A stretch of DNA of 64,000 bases from Rhynchopus euleeides (GCA_963210315.1 OY723239.1:2017501-2081500), one strand, 5' to 3'. Positions 30,801 through 45,800 are shown, numbered from the stretch's first letter. The notes: generated from the sequence alone by a model not told the origin. Numbers and translations: made by a program.

Positions 30801-33800
30801 CGGTGACGCGTGCTGCGAGGACCGGTGCGACAACCCGCGGTGCATCGACCCGCAGTTCAAGACGCAGTACAGGGGGATGCTCGACGCGGCGCAGGAGAAG
30901 CTGCGGTCCGAGGGGGTGTCGGTGTTCGGGATTGTGATCCGCCGGTTCTCCTACCACACCTTCCAGGACGACAACGCGGAGGTGAAGCTGACCCCGCTGG
31001 TCACGGCACCGACGGACACCCACTTCATGAGCCTGGAGCTGGACGAGATCCCCGAGTCTGTCCTGAACGCGCTGTGCGACCCGAGCAGCAAGTTCGGGCA
31101 GCACCTGGTCGTGGCGAAGCCCGGGTGTGCGAGCAAGACGGAGCAGGGGCCGTGTGTGCAGGACAAGGCGTGCAAGTGGGATGCGTCAATGAACCCGTCG
31201 TGCGTGGAGTCCGAGTGCTACGCGCTGTGCGAGCAGCCGACGTGCGACGCAAACTCGGCATGCAAGTGGACCGGGTCTGCATGCGAGTACAAGCCGCCGG
31301 GCTGCACCGGGAAGGACCAACCGCAGTGCGCGCAGGACAAGACGTGCCTGTGGGACCCGCTCTGGACGGACAAGTGCATTGAGAACCCGTGCCGCCCGCC
31401 GACGGAGGAGCCGGACTGTCTGGGTGTGTCTGTGACGGTGTCGCTGCCGTGCACGCCGCCGGCAGGCGACCCGGACTTCTGCAAGCTGGACGTGTGCGAC
31501 TTCGACCCGACGCGCCCGAACAAATGTGAGGTGAAGAAGTGCCTGCAGATCACGAAGGGGACGTGCGAAGCTGAGAAGGACTGCGTGTGGAGCGGCCCGG
31601 ACCCGGTGGGCAGCACTGTGTCTCCGTCGGGCAAGGTGGGGATGTGCAACCCGAAGCCGTGCGCGCACACGACGCAGGACGCGTGTGACAAAGACCCGCA
31701 GTGCGACTGGGACGGGAAGACCCCGTGCGCGCCGAAGCCGTGCACGCAGCACAAGAACGAGAAGGACTGCGACCACGACCTGTCGTGCAAGTGGGACTTG
31801 GGGAAGACGCCAGCGCAGTGCACGCTCACTGAGTGCGCGAAGCACGCGGGGAAGGACACTTGCGACCAGGACCCACAGTGCATGAAGGCGCCGGCCGGCA
31901 AGGACTGTGTGCCGAAGACGTGCGAGAAGCATAAGGAGAAGTGCGACTGCAACAAGGACGCGGACTGCGTGTGGCACCACGGTGCAGGGAACGCGTACTG
32001 CACGAGCAAGAACTTTGACAAGTGCCCGGACCTGGACATCGCGTTCATCCTGGACGCATCCGGCTCGATGAAGCGCTCCTTCGGGCGACACCCGCACGGC
32101 TTCTACGGGCTGGTTGAGATCTTGCGGACGTGGGTGCGCTCCGTGCCGCTGACGGGGGACGACCACACGGTGGGGGCGGGAGCGAAGCGCGACGCCGGTT
32201 TCCGTATGACCTTCGTCCAGTTCTCGAAGGCGGAGGCGAAGCCGGAGGACAGCCACACGACGGGGTGCTCTGTCGGGGGATGCACGAACGGGCTGCTGTC
32301 TGGGCGGATGGACGAGCTGGAGGGTGACCTGGACTGGCACGAGGAGAACTACCAGGCGCAGTGGACATACCTGCACGACGCCCTGCAGGACGTGGCGGAC
32401 AACACCTTTGTGACTGCGCAGAGCCCCGCGTGGCGCAAGCACGTCGTGATCATCGTGGCTGACGGCGGGCTGACGGACTACGACGGGGACGCATGCTGCG
32501 AGGACCGGTGCGCGAACCCGAAGTGCATCGACCCGCAGTTCAAGACGCAGTACAGGGGGATGCTCGACTCGGCGCAGGCGAAGCTGAAGTCTGAGGACGT
32601 GACGGTGTTCGGGATTGTGATGCGCCGGTTCGCCCAGCGCTCCTTCCAGGACGAGAACGCAGAGGAGAAGCTGCAGCCGATGGTGGGGATCCCTGCGTAC
32701 GACCACTTCATGAGCCTGGAGCTGGACGAGATCCCCGATTCTGTGCTGAACGCGCTGTGCGACCCGAGCAGCAAGTTCGGGAAGAAGCTTGCGGTGGCGG
32801 CGTCGGGGTGCCCGAAGCACGACACGCAGCAGGGGTGCTCGCTGGACACGGCGTGCAAGTGGGACGGGACGAAGACGCCGTCGTGCATGGAGTCCGAGTG
32901 CTACCCGCTGTGCGACGAGGCGACGTGCAACACCAACCCGGTGTGCAAGTGGAACGGCCAGGACTGCGAGCACAAGCCGCCGGGCTGCGCCGGGAAGGAC
33001 CAGCCGCAGTGCAAGAAGGATGACACGTGCCTGTGGGACCCGCTCTGGACGGACAAGTGCATCGACAACCCGTGCCGCCCGCCGACGGAGGAGCCGGACT
33101 GCCTGGGCGTGTCTGTGACGATGCCGCTGCCGTGCACGCCGCCGGCAGGCGACCCGGACTTCTGCAAGCTGGACGTGTGCGACTTCGACCCGACGCGCCC
33201 GAACACGTGTGAGGTGAAGAAGTGCCTGCAGATCACGAAGGGGACGTGCGAGGCGGAGAAGGACTGCGTGTGGAGCGGCCCGGACCCGGTGGGCAGCACT
33301 GTGTCCCCGTCGGGCAAGGTGGGGATGTGCAACCCGAAGCCGTGCGCGCACACGACGCAGGACGCGTGTGACAAAGACCCGCAGTGCGACTGGGACGGGA
33401 AGACCCCGTGCGCGCCGAAGCCGTGCACGCAGCACAAGAACGAGAAGGACTGCGACCACGACCTGTCGTGCCACTGGGGCGTGGGGCAGACACCCGCGCA
33501 GTGCACGCTCACGGAGTGCGCGAAGCACGCGGCGAAGGACACTTGCGACCAGGACCCGCAGTGCATGAAGGCAACGGACAAGGACTGTGTGCCGAAGACG
33601 TGCGAGAAGCACAAGGACCGGTGCCCGTGCCAGAACGACCCCGAGTGCGTGTGGAAGCAGAACGCCGCCGGTGGCTACTGCAGCGCGCAGCAGTTCAAGG
33701 CGTGCCCGGACCTGGACATCGCGTTCATCCTGGATGCGTCCGGCTCGATGAAGCGCTCCTTCGGGCGCCACCCGCACGGGTTTACGGGGCTGGTCGAGAT

Positions 33801-36800
33801 CCTGCGGGACTGGGTGAAGACGGTTCCGCTGACGGGGGACGACCACACGGTGGGGGCAGGGGCGAAGAGCGACTCCGGGTTCCGTGTGACCTTCATGCAG
33901 TTCTCGAAGGCGGCGGCCAAGCCGGAGGACAGCCACGCGACGGGGTGCTCTGTCGGGGCGTGCACGAACGGGCTGCTGTCCGGGGACCGGAACGAGCTGT
34001 CCGGTGACCTGGACTGGCTGGAGGAGAACTACCAGGGGCAGTGGACGTACCTGCACGGGGCGCTGCTGGAGGTGGCGGACATCACATTCGCGGCGGCACA
34101 GAGCCCCGCGTCGCGCAAGCACATCGTGATCATCGTGGCGGACGGGGGGCTGACGGACCACGACGGTGACTCGTGCTGCAAGGACGCGTGCGGGGTGGCC
34201 TCGTGCATCGACCCGAAGTTCCAGACGACTTACCCGGGGACCCTGGACACGGCGCAGGCGAAGCTGCGGGCAGAGGGGGCGGATGTGTTCGGGATTGTGA
34301 TCCGCCGGTTCGACAAGCACTCGTTTGACGACGAGAACGCGGAGGTGAAGCTGAAGCCGCTGCTGAGCAGCCCTGGGGAGGACCACCTCGCGAACGTGGA
34401 GCTGGACGAGGTTGCCGGGTCTGTGCTGGACACGCTGTGCGACCCGACCAGCAAGTTCGGGAAGTTCCTCGCGGTGCCGCTGGCAAACTGCCCCGACTTG
34501 GACGAGACGGCATGCGGGGCGGACAAGGCGTGCGAGTGGGACGCGCAGACGGGGAAGTGCGGGGAGAGCGAGTGCCACCCGCTGTGCACGGAGGCAACGT
34601 GCGACACGAACCGGAAGTGCTACTGGGGCGGGAAGGAGTGCAAGCTGGCGCCTCTGACGCCTGCGCCTGCGACCCCGGCCCCGCTGACGGCTGTGCCGGG
34701 GACGCCCACGCCGGAGACGCCCGCACCCGGGACGGCGGCGCCTGGGACACCTGCGCCGGGGACGTCGGCGCCGCCGACGGCGGTGCCCGAGACACCGACG
34801 CCGCCGACGGAGGCACCGACCCCTGCGCCGACGCCGGAGCCGCTGGTCGACGAGTGCATGGACCACCCGGCGACGTGCGGGGCGGGGCAGACGTGCCAGG
34901 ACCCGGACCAGAAGAAGGGCGGGGACTGGCAGTGCGTGTGCCCGCCGCCGAACCAGCACATTGTGAAGGCGGGCGGGCCTGCCGACTGCGCAGTGGACGA
35001 GTGCCAGGTGCACGACATCACCTGCAGGCAGCAGGCGCAGCAGTGCAAGGACCCAGACCTGTCGAAGAAGGGCGACTGGCAGTGCGTGTGCATCCCCCCG
35101 CAGACCGGGCAGCCGGGGGCGGCGCAGCCGGCGGTGTGCGTGGACCCGCCGGGCGACTGCAAGGTGAACGGGGATGTGTGCCACTCGGTCGGGCAGGCGT
35201 GCAACGCGGGGACGGACCCGAAGAACGGGAAGTTCGAGTGCGAGTGCATCCCGCCGGCCACGGGGACGAACGGGAAGAACGTGCCTGCGGAGTGCAAGCT
35301 GGACGAGTGCGTGGTGGTGTGCCCGACGTGCAACCTGAAGCAGGGGGGCGCCAAGATCTGCGAGGACGCAGGGCAGGAGTGCGAGGACCTGAACACGTCG
35401 CCGACGAGCCTGCTGGACTGGCGGTGCAAGTGCCCCCCGCCGTCGACGGGGGCTGCGACGGCGAAGGCGGCGACGTGCGAGCTGGACGAGTGCAAGGTGA
35501 AGTGCCCGACGTGCGCGAACAAGGACGGAAAGGGGAACATCTGCGAGAAGGCGGGGCAGTCGTGCGTGGAGAAGAGCCTGACGACGCTGAGCGACTGGGA
35601 GTGCGTGTGCCAGGACCCGAAGACGGGCCGCGCCCTCACAGCCGTGGCCCTCTGCGACGAGGACGAGTGCCGCACGCACGAGCAGGTGTGTGTCACCGCG
35701 GGGCAGACGTGCGACGACACGGACCGGAAAGCGAGCGGGAGCTGGGTGTGCAAGTGCCCGCCGCCGTCGACGACGAGCGCGGTGGCGGCGGCGGCGCAGT
35801 GCGAGGAGGACGAGTGCTCCGTCGCGGAGAACCGGAAGAAATGCGAGGACGTGGCGCAGACGTGCAAGGACCCGGACGCCGCAACGATGGACAACTGGAT
35901 GTGCGTGTGCCCGCCGCCCAGCAAGGGGACGCAGAAGCTGGGCCCGGTGACGATGTGCGTGCTGGACGAGTGCACGGCGCAGTGCCCGACGTGCGCGGAC
36001 AAGGACGGGAAGGGTAACGTGTGCGTGCTGAAGGACCAGACGTGCCACGACCCGGTGACGACGGCAAGCAGCCTGAGCGACTGGACGTGCACGTGCAAGA
36101 GCAGCGGCAAGTTCGCGGTGGCGGCGCCCGTGGACAAGTGCGAGGGGGGCCGGGACGAGTGCCACGAGCTGTCGGGGGCGGTGCAGTGCCAGCACCTGCC
36201 ACGGTACTCGAAGGAGGGGTGCCTGTGCTCGTGCGGGTGGACGGCTGTGTTCAAGGACATGAACGGGGTCGCGATCAAGATGCCGGCGGGGCCGGGGTCG
36301 ACGGAGCCGTGCAACACGGGGTGCTGCAACCCGAACGGGGCGGCGGAGGGGGACTGGTGCTACATCGCGGCCAACTCGGACTACAACAAGAACAAGCCGG
36401 AGTGTGCGGTGCCGCGCGGGTCGGCCATCCGGCAGTCGTGCCTGGCGGAGGGGACGGTGCCGCAGGACGGGGGCAAGCCGGCGCGGCCTGGCATCCCCGG
36501 GGTGCCGCAGGGGCAGAACAACGTGTGCACGGACGCGGAGCAGCTGTGCGTGGACCCGAACAAGATGGTCGACGGGGACTGGCAGTGCCAGTGCGTGATG
36601 CCGCAGACGGGCCCGCCGGGGATGCAGAAGCCCGCGGTGTGTGGGGTGGACGAGTGCGCGCAGCACTCGGCGACGTGCGAGAAGGCGAACCAGAGGTGCG
36701 TCGACGACGACAAGTCGGGGAAGTCGCTGGACGACTGGTTCTGCGTGTGCGTGACGGGGGGCAAGATGTCGCGGCAGCAGAAGGCACCGGCGGCGTGCGA

Positions 36801-39800
36801 CCTGGACGAGTGCATCGAGACGTGCCCGACGTGCGCGACGGGCAACGGGACGGACGTGTGCACCGCTGTGGGGCAGGTGTGCGAGGACCCGAACATCTCG
36901 GACAAGTCGCTGAGCGACTGGATGTGCAAGTGCCCGCCGCCGAGCCTCGGGTCGCGTGTGGCCGCGCCGGTCGACCAGTGCGTGCTGGACGAGTGCGTGG
37001 TGAAGTGCGCGACGTGCGCGGACAAGGACGACGGGAAGGGGAACCTGTGCGCGTCTGCGAAGCCTTCACCGCAGGAGTGCGAGGACAAGGACAAGTCGGT
37101 GTCGTCGCGCAACGACTGGGTGTGCAAGTGCCCGCCGCCGTCGCACACGTTTGCGGTGACGAACGTGGCGCTGTGCGAGGAGGACGAGTGCGAGCAGCAC
37201 ACGGACGTGTGCCCGCACGGGCAGATGTGCATCGACCCCGACGAGACGAAGAAGGGTGACTGGTACTGCGAGTGCGTGCCGCCTGCGGTGGGGGCGAACG
37301 TCGGCGCGTCGGCCGAGTGCGAGGAGGACGAGTGCAAGGTGCACGCGGAGGTGTGCAGGAGCGCGGGGCAGCAGTGCGAGGACCCGGACCTGAAGACGAA
37401 GGCCACGTGGCTGTGCAAGTGTGTGGCGCCGGACGCGGGTGTGCCCGGGCAGCAGACGCCGGCGAGGTGCCTGCCGCCGCCGGAGTGCCAGGGGGCGAAC
37501 CAGAAGGTGTGCGCGGACGCGGACCAGCACTGCAACGACCCGGACGCGGCGGTGGTGGGTGACTGGGAGTGCACGTGCATCCCGCCGTACAAGGGGGCGC
37601 CGCAGAAGAACGGCCCGGCGACGTGCGAGCTGGACGAGTGCACGGCGGTGTGCTCGACGTGCCAGAAGAGCCAGAAGGACAAGCAGGGCGTGTGCGAGCT
37701 GCACGGGCAGGACTGCGAGGACCCGGACAAGACGAAGACGGGCGACTGGATGTGCAAGTGCGTGCCCCCGTCGAAGGGGAGCCCGATGGGGCTCGGCGCG
37801 GCGGTGTGCCAGCTGGACGAGTGCGTGGAGATGTGCGACACGTGCGCGGGGGCGACGTGCTCGGACGCAGGGCAGGAGTGTGCGGACATGAGCACGTCGC
37901 CGAAGCACCTGAAGGACTGGGTGTGCAAGTGCCCCCCGCCGTCGACGGACTCGCGCACGGTGGCTGCGGTGTCGTCGTGCACGGACGACGAGTGCAAGGT
38001 GCACGGGCCGACGTGCGTGGCTGCGGGGCAGATCTGCGTCGACCCGGACACGTCGAAGGCGGGCGACTGGGAGTGCCACTGCCCGCCGCCGGCGTCGGGG
38101 TCGCAGCAGGGCGGGCCGGTGGACACGTGCACGACGAACGAGTGCGCCACGGTGTGCCCGACGTGCGCGGACAAGGACGGGCGCGGGAACGTGTGCGTGG
38201 TGGAGGAGCAGGAGTGCGTGGACCCGGACCACACGGTGCTGTCGAACTGGTACTGCAAGTGCACCATCGGAACCTCGTTCAAGGTCGGCGGGCCCGTGGA
38301 GCAGTGCATTGTGGACGAGTGCGCGTCGTCGTGCGAGACGTGCGCAAACAAGGGGGGCGGGAATGTGTGCGAGGATGCCGGGCAGGAGTGCATTGACGTG
38401 AACACGGCGGGGTACGCAGGCGCGGACTGGCAGTGCCGCTGCCCGCCCCCGCTGCAGGCGAAGTTCACGACGAACGGGGTGGCTGTGTGCAGCCTGGACG
38501 AGTGCACGGACGCGGTGGACGGGAAGGTGCCCGGGAGTGTGTGCGCGGACGGCGGACAGCTGTGCCACGACTCGCACCTCGACACACTCGGGGACTTCGA
38601 CTGCGTGTGCCCCCCGCCGCAGCAGGGGACGAAGACGGCGGGGCTGGCGACGTGCACGACGGACGAGTGCCTGATCCACGGGGACCAGTGCAAGCAGGCG
38701 AACCAGACGTGCGTGGACCCGGACCTGCAGATGATGAACGACTGGGAGTGCGTGTGCCCGCCGCCGTCGGCATCGAGCAGGAAGCTGGGGGCTGCCGTGT
38801 GCGAGGTGGACGAGTGCGTGGAGAACCGGTACGTGTGCGAGGGTGCGCAGCCGCCGCAGGGGTGTGTGGACGCCAACCAGACGCGCAGCGGGGACTGGCA
38901 GTGCGTGTGCCGTGCGCCGTCGACGGGGAGCGCGGTGGCGGTTGCGGCGGAGTGCAAGCTGGACGAGTGCGTGGGGCAGTGCGCCACGTGCGCAAAGACG
39001 ACGTGCTCGCAGGTGGGGCAGACGTGCACGGACCCGAACCCGTCGTTTCGGAGCCTGAACGACTGGGTGTGCAAGTGCCCGCCGCCGTCGACGATGAGCG
39101 CGGTGGCGGCTGCGGCGCAGTGCCCGGTGGACGAGTGCGAGCGGGCGGCGCACGTGTGCCTCGCGTCGAAGCAGAACTGCATCGACCCGAACACGGCGGG
39201 CAACAGCCTCGGGGACTGGGAGTGCCACTGCCCGCCGCCGGCCGTGGGGGCCTCCGTCAAGGGGCCTGCGGAGTGCCTTGTGGACGAGTGCAAGAAGCAC
39301 GGGCACGTGTGCAGCGAGCGCGGGCAGATGTGCGTGGACCCGAACAAGCACGTGGACAGCCTGAAGGACTGGGAGTGTCACTGCGTGGCGCCCTCGACGG
39401 GGGCGAAGGCGGTGCTGAAGCCTACGGAGTGCGTGCTGGTCGGGGAGTGCGAGGACCCGACGGTCAGCGACGTGTGCACGACGGCGGGGCAGGTGTGCGA
39501 CGACCCGGACGTGGCGAAGAAGGCGGACTGGCGGTGCCGCTGCGTGCCGCCAGCCACCGGGGTGCCCGGGCTGATGGGCCCGACGGTGTGCAAGCTGGAC
39601 GAGTGCGTGTCGCGGTGCCCGACGTGCGCCGGGTCGACGTGCACGGATGCGGGGCAGGCGTGTGTGGACGAGAACACGGACCCGGTGAAGGGGCTGAACA
39701 CGTGGGAGTGCCGGTGCATCGCGCCTGCGAGCGGTTCGAAGCGGACGGCGGCGGCCGTGTGCGTCGTCAACGAGTGCGAGGTGCATGGGTCGACGTGCAC

Positions 39801-42800
39801 GACGGTGAACCAGGACTGCGAGGACCCGTCCAACACGGTGACCGGGGACTGGCGGTGCGAGTGCCGGGCGCCGCTGCAGGGGCAGTCGACGGCGTCCGTG
39901 GCGGCGTGTGTCGTTGACGAGTGCACGCTGGAGGGGGCGGGCGTGTGCGCCACGAAGGGGCAGACGTGCTACGACCCGGACACGGCGGCGGACGCGCGCG
40001 GGGACTGGCTGTGCCAGTGCGTGGCGCCGTGGACGGGGAGCGCCGTGGCAAAGGCGGCGGTGTGCACGGTCGACGAGTGCAAGGTGCACGGGAGCGTGTG
40101 CCGGGCGGCGGGGCAGACGTGCATCGACACGGAGCCGTCGATCGAGGGGTTCTGGTACTGCGTGTGCCCGCCCCCGCAGCAGAAGAAGCAGAAGAGCGGG
40201 GGTGTGGCGGAGTGCTCCGTCGACGAGTGCGAGGCGCCCGGGAACACGACGGCGGTGCCCGTGTCGGGGGAGCCGAACGTGTGCGAGGCTGCGGGGCAGA
40301 CGTGCGAGGACCCGGACACAGCGCCGGACGCTCTCGGGGACTGGCTGTGCCGCTGCGCAGGGTCGAACTTCTCGGCTGTGGCAAACGTGGCTGTGTGCGA
40401 GGAGGACGAGTGTGCCAGGCCGGAGAACGCGGCGACGTGCGTCGGGCAGCTGTGCATCGATCCGGACTGGCACAAGGTGGACACGTGGGAGTGCCGGTGC
40501 GTGCCGCCGTCCGTCGGGTTTGCGGTGATGGCGCTCGCGACGTGCGCGACGGACGAGTGCATGCAGCAGGAGCAGGCGTGCCACGCGTTCGGGCAGCAGT
40601 GCGTGGACACGGACCCGGTTGCGGAGGGGACGTGGGAGTGCCACTGCCCGGAGCTGCCGGGGGTGCAGGGCGGGAAGGCGCTGATGGGGGCGGCGGAGTG
40701 CACGCCGCCGGAGAGCGAGTGCCAGATTGAGGCTGTGCAGGAGACGTGCACGTCGCACGGACAGGCATGTGTTGACCCAGACGTGTCGGTGTCGGGTGAC
40801 TGGATGTGCGAGTGCCTGCCGCCCGCACAGGGGGCGAACACGGTCGGCGGCCCGGCGACGTGCGAGCTGGACGAGTGCACGAATGCGTGCACGACGTGCG
40901 CGGGGAAGACGTGCTCGGCGGTGGGGCAGACGTGCCGGGACCCGAACACGGGGGGGAACTCGCTCGCGGACTGGATGTGCATGTGCCCGTCGGACGACAA
41001 GCAGGGCAAGCAGAGCGGGGCGGCCGTGGGGCGGGCAGCCACCTGCTCGCTGGACGAGTGCGTGGAGGTGTGCCCGTCGTGCGCCGACCACGGGGAGGGG
41101 AACACGTGCGGGCGCGTCGGGCTGCTGTGCGAGGACCCGAACATGGACGCGCGGTCGACGAGCGACTGGATGTGCGTGTGCCCGCCGCCTGCGACGGGGC
41201 GGAAGACGCTCGCGATCCCCGTGTGCGCCGTGGACGAATGCAAGCTGCCTGAGAACCAGATGGTGTGCACGCCCTCGGAGGGACAGGTGTGCGTGGACCC
41301 GGACACGGACGCCGGGTCGCGCGGGGACTTCGAGTGCCGGTGCCCGGAGGGGATGACCGGGGTCGGGGTGGGGCGGGCGGCGCGGTGCATCCTGAACGAG
41401 TGCAACCTCGCGGCCAACTTCCACAAGTGCGAGGAGCAGGGGCAGGTGTGCATCGACCCGAAGCCGACGCCGGCGGCGCGCGACGACTGGGAGTGCCACT
41501 GCGCAAAGGGCGGGGTGTTTGCCGTGATGGCCCCTGCCGAGTGCAAGCTCGACGAGTGCGCGGCGGTGTGCGACACGTGCGCGAACAAGGGGGGCGGGAA
41601 CGTGTGCGAGCTGGCCGGGCAGACGTGCTTCGACGCGAACCCATCGCCGACGTCGACGAATGACTGGATGTGCACGTGCCCCACCGGGTTCCCGTCGGCG
41701 ACGGCGAACGTGGCAACATGCCAGGTGGACGAGTGCATGGACGTGACGAACTTCGGGGCGCTGACGTGCAAGGAGGTGCCGCGGAAGACGCTGGACGGGT
41801 GCCTGTGCAAGTGCGGGTGGGAGATGCAGGAGCAGCTGGGGTCGCAGGGTGTGGGCCCTGGGATCGACAGCCCGTGCAACGCGGGGTGCTGCAACCCGAC
41901 GGGGCGTGCGGGCGGGCCGTGGTGCCTGATCGACGCGGACCACCCGGACAACATCGCGAATCCGAAGTGCGCGGAGCTGCTGGAGGGCCCTGTGGCGGGG
42001 CAGGTCGGGACGTGCGACCCGCAGGTGGCGGCGTGGCAGGTGCAGAACGTGTGCGAGAAGCAGGAGCAGATGTGCGTGGACCCGAACCGGTCCCCGCAGA
42101 GCGTGGGGGACTGGCGGTGCGAGTGCCTGCCGCCGATGTTTGGGGAGCCCGTGACGCGCGCGGCGGCCGTGTGCATGAGGGACGAGTGTGCGTCGGATGG
42201 GGCGCGGGTGTGCGCGGCGCACGGGCAGGTGTGCAAGGACCCGACGCAGGAGGTGGACGACTGGGTGTGCGTGTGCCCGAAGGGGTCGACGGGAGCAGAC
42301 GGGTCGCAGAAGGTGGCGACGTGCACCTTCACCGGGGAGTGCGTGGCGAACGCGCACGTGTGCACGCAGGTGGGGCAGGCGTGCTTCGACCCGGACGTGA
42401 AGACGGACGGGGACTGGGTGTGCCAGTGCGCGGCCCCGGCGATCGGGGTGAGCAGCCGCGGCAGCCCTGCGGTGTGCAAGCTGGACGAGTGCGTGGCGGA
42501 GTGCCCCACGTGCGCGGACAAGGGGGCCGGGAGCGTGTGCGAGGCGGTGGGGCAGACGTGTGAAGAGACGTCAGCGTCGCCGGCAGACCTGGGGGACTGG
42601 CGGTGCGTGTGCCCGCCGGGGCAAGCGGGGTCGAGCGCGGCGGCGCCGGCGGAGTGCCTGGTGGACGAGTGCCTGCTGAACAATGGGCGCCTTGCGGCGC
42701 TGTGCGCAGCGGCGGGGCAGACGTGTGTGGACCCGAACACGCACGCGTCGGACGGGACGGGCGACTGGAAGTGCGTGTGCGCGGCGCCGTACGTCGGGGA

Positions 42801-45800
42801 GGCGACGGCGAAGGTTGCGTCGTGCAAGACAGACGAGTGCGCGGAGGCAAAGAACATGCAGGTGTGCAGCGCCGCGGGGCAGACGTGCGAGGACCCGAAC
42901 CCGGACGCGCTTGTGACAGGGGACTGGGTGTGCCGCTGCATCGACGCGCAGTCGGAGGACGTGAACAAGACGGCGGTGGGGGCGCCTGCGCCGTGCACGG
43001 TGCCTGAGACGTCGTGGTGCACGGTGCACGGGGAGAAGTGCACGTCGCAGGGGCAGGTGTGCGTGTCCAGCCCCGACGCGGGGGCACCCGGGTTCTGCGC
43101 GTGCGTGGCGCCGCAGACCGGGGAGCGGCAGGCGGGGGGGCCGGCCACGTGCGTGCTGGACGAGTGCAGCGCGGTGTGCGACACGTGCGCGGACCAGGAC
43201 GGGAAGGGGAACCTGTGCATGCTGAACGGGCAGACGTGCATTGAGGGGAGCACCAGCCTCTTGGCGGTGTCGGACTGGAGGTGCGCGTGCTGCGCGCACG
43301 AGTACCTGTGCACGATGTCGAAGGCGTCGGCGGTGGCGGCGGTGGCGCAGTGCTCGTACAACGAGTGCGACGGGCCCGGGAAGGTGTGCGTGAAGGAAGA
43401 GCAGACGTGCGTGGACCCGGACGCGTCGGAGATGGTGACGGGCGACTGGTACTGCGCGTGCGCCGCGCCGTCGGTGGGGAAGAAGGTCGGCGGGGTGGCG
43501 GTGTGCACGTACGACGAGTGCCTGATCCACGAGAAGGAGTGCACCGCGAAGGGGCAGACGTGCCACGACCCGAAGATCGAGGCGGGGTCGCGCGGGGACT
43601 GGGAGTGCCGGTGCGTGTCGCCTGCGAAGGGGAGCGCCATCGGGAAGCCCGCTGTGTGCGAGTATGTGGGTGAGTGCCACACCCCGGCGATCGCGGCGGT
43701 GTGCACGGACGCGGGGCAGTCATGCTACGACCCGGACGAGGCGTCTGTGGGGGACTGGGAGTGCCGCTGTGTGTCGCCGCGGGTGGGCGACGCCGTGCGC
43801 AACGCCCCGGCGCAGTGTGTGCTGGACGAGTGCCGGGCAACGTGCGGGACGTGCGCCACGAAGCCGGGGTCGCAGACACACGCGTGCCTGTCGGCGGGGC
43901 AGGAGTGCGTGGACGCCAACACGGACGCGGCGAGCACGGGGGACTGGCGGTGCAAGTGCCCGCAGCCGCAGATCGGGGAGCAGCGCGGGGCCGCGGCGGT
44001 GTGCGAGGCGGATGAGTGCGCGGTGGCGGCGAACCGGGACACGTGCGCGCAGGCGGTGGACGCGAAGGGGAAGCCGATGCAGCTGTGCCACGATCCGGAC
44101 ACGCAGAAGAGCGGGGACTGGGTGTGCATGTGCACGTGGCCGTACGTCGGGGCGCCCGCGGCGCGCGAGGTCGCCATGTGCCGGCTGGACGAGTGCTCCG
44201 TGGCGTCCAAGTGGCTGGGCGGGAAGGCGAACGGGAACGAGGTGTGCTCACAGAAGGGGCAGCTGTGCGTCGACCCGCAGCAGGATGTGGACGCGGTGGG
44301 GAACTGGATGTGCACGTGCCCGGACGCGAACGACGGGGTGCAGGTCGGGGCACCCGTGGCGCAGTGCAAGACGGAGACGCTGTGCGCGGAGCACGGGAAC
44401 ACGTGTGGGGCGGGGCAGATGTGCGCTGAGCGGAACGGGGCGTGGTGGTGCCAGTGCATTGCGCCGCTCGCCGGGGAGGCGCGCGAGGCGGCGGCGGTGT
44501 GTGTGCTCGACGAGTGCCGGTCGCGGTGCGAGACGTGCGCGCAGCAGGGGCTGACGCATGTGTGCGGGGCTGCGGACCAGAGCTGCGTGGACGCGGACAC
44601 GTCGGCGTCGAGCCTGTCGGACTGGCGGTGCGTGTGCAAGAACGGGAAGGGGAGCGCGGCGGCAGCGGCTGCGGAGTGCATGGTCGACGAGTGCGGGCTG
44701 AACGGGGTGATCTGCACCGGGAAGGGGCAGGTGTGCCGCGACCCGGACATGTCGGCGGGATCGACCGGGGACTGGCTCTGCCTGTGCCAGGCGCCTGCGA
44801 GCGGGTCGGCGGTGGGCGGCCCGGCGTCGTGCCTGGTGGACGAGTGCTCGCAGCACGGGACGGTGTGCCTCGACGCGGGGCAGATGTGCGTGGACCAGAA
44901 CAAGGGGGCGCAGAGCCTGGGGGACTGGACGTGCAACTGCCCGGAGCCCGCGCAGGGGTCGATGGTGGCAGGGGCTGCGGCCTGCACCTACGTGGGCGGG
45001 TGCGCAGTGGAGGCGAACGCCAAGGTGTGCGCCGCTGCGGAGCAGAAGTGTGTGCCCGGGGCAAACGCAACGAACACGGACGACTGGCGCTGCGCGTGCC
45101 TCCCGCCGTTCCACGGGCTGGAGGTCGGTGTGCGGAAGCCGGCGGTGTGCATCGTGAACGAATGCGATGACATCTGCCCGACGTGCGCGCGCACGAGCGT
45201 GGAGTCGATCAACGTGTGCACGGCGTCGGGGCAGGGGTGCGTCGACCCGAACATGGGGATGGAGAGCCTCGGGGACTGGGTGTGCCAGTGCGCGCCGCCG
45301 GCGACGGCGACGGCTGTTGGGCGCCCTGTCGACAAGTGCCTGGTGGACGAGTGTGTGGCGGTGACGCAGAAGGGGGCGCGCCAGTGCGAGCACTTCCGGC
45401 GCTTCACCACCGACGGGTGCGAGTGCGCGTGCGGGTGGCAGCTGCCGGAGGCGGAGGGCCCGGGCATCGGGGCTGGGTTCGCGGAGCCGTGCAACTCGGG
45501 GTGCTGCAACCCGACGCGGTCGGGGCTGGGTGACTGGTGCATCCTGGAGAGCAACGAGTTCAATCGTGCGAACCCGAAGTGTGCGGCGCTGCTGGGGGCG
45601 AGCAAGCGGCAGACGTGTGCGGAGCCCGGGGCGCCGGCGCCTGCCGGTGCGAGCCAGCCCGCGGTGACGGACGTGTGCATGGAGAAGGGGCAGGTGTGCG
45701 TCGACCCGGACCACTCGCCGTCTGTGACAGGGAACTGGGAGTGCCGCTGTGCGGACGGGACAGAGATGCAGGAGGGGAAGTGTGGTATGTCTGCAGTGTG

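Noticed and set aside
31186-36666. 1826-residue reverse-strand ORF, and a 1763-residue one at 37066-42357
   Set aside because: Arg/Leu/Ala/His-rich shadows of the GC-rich giant gene on the opposite strand; no domains.
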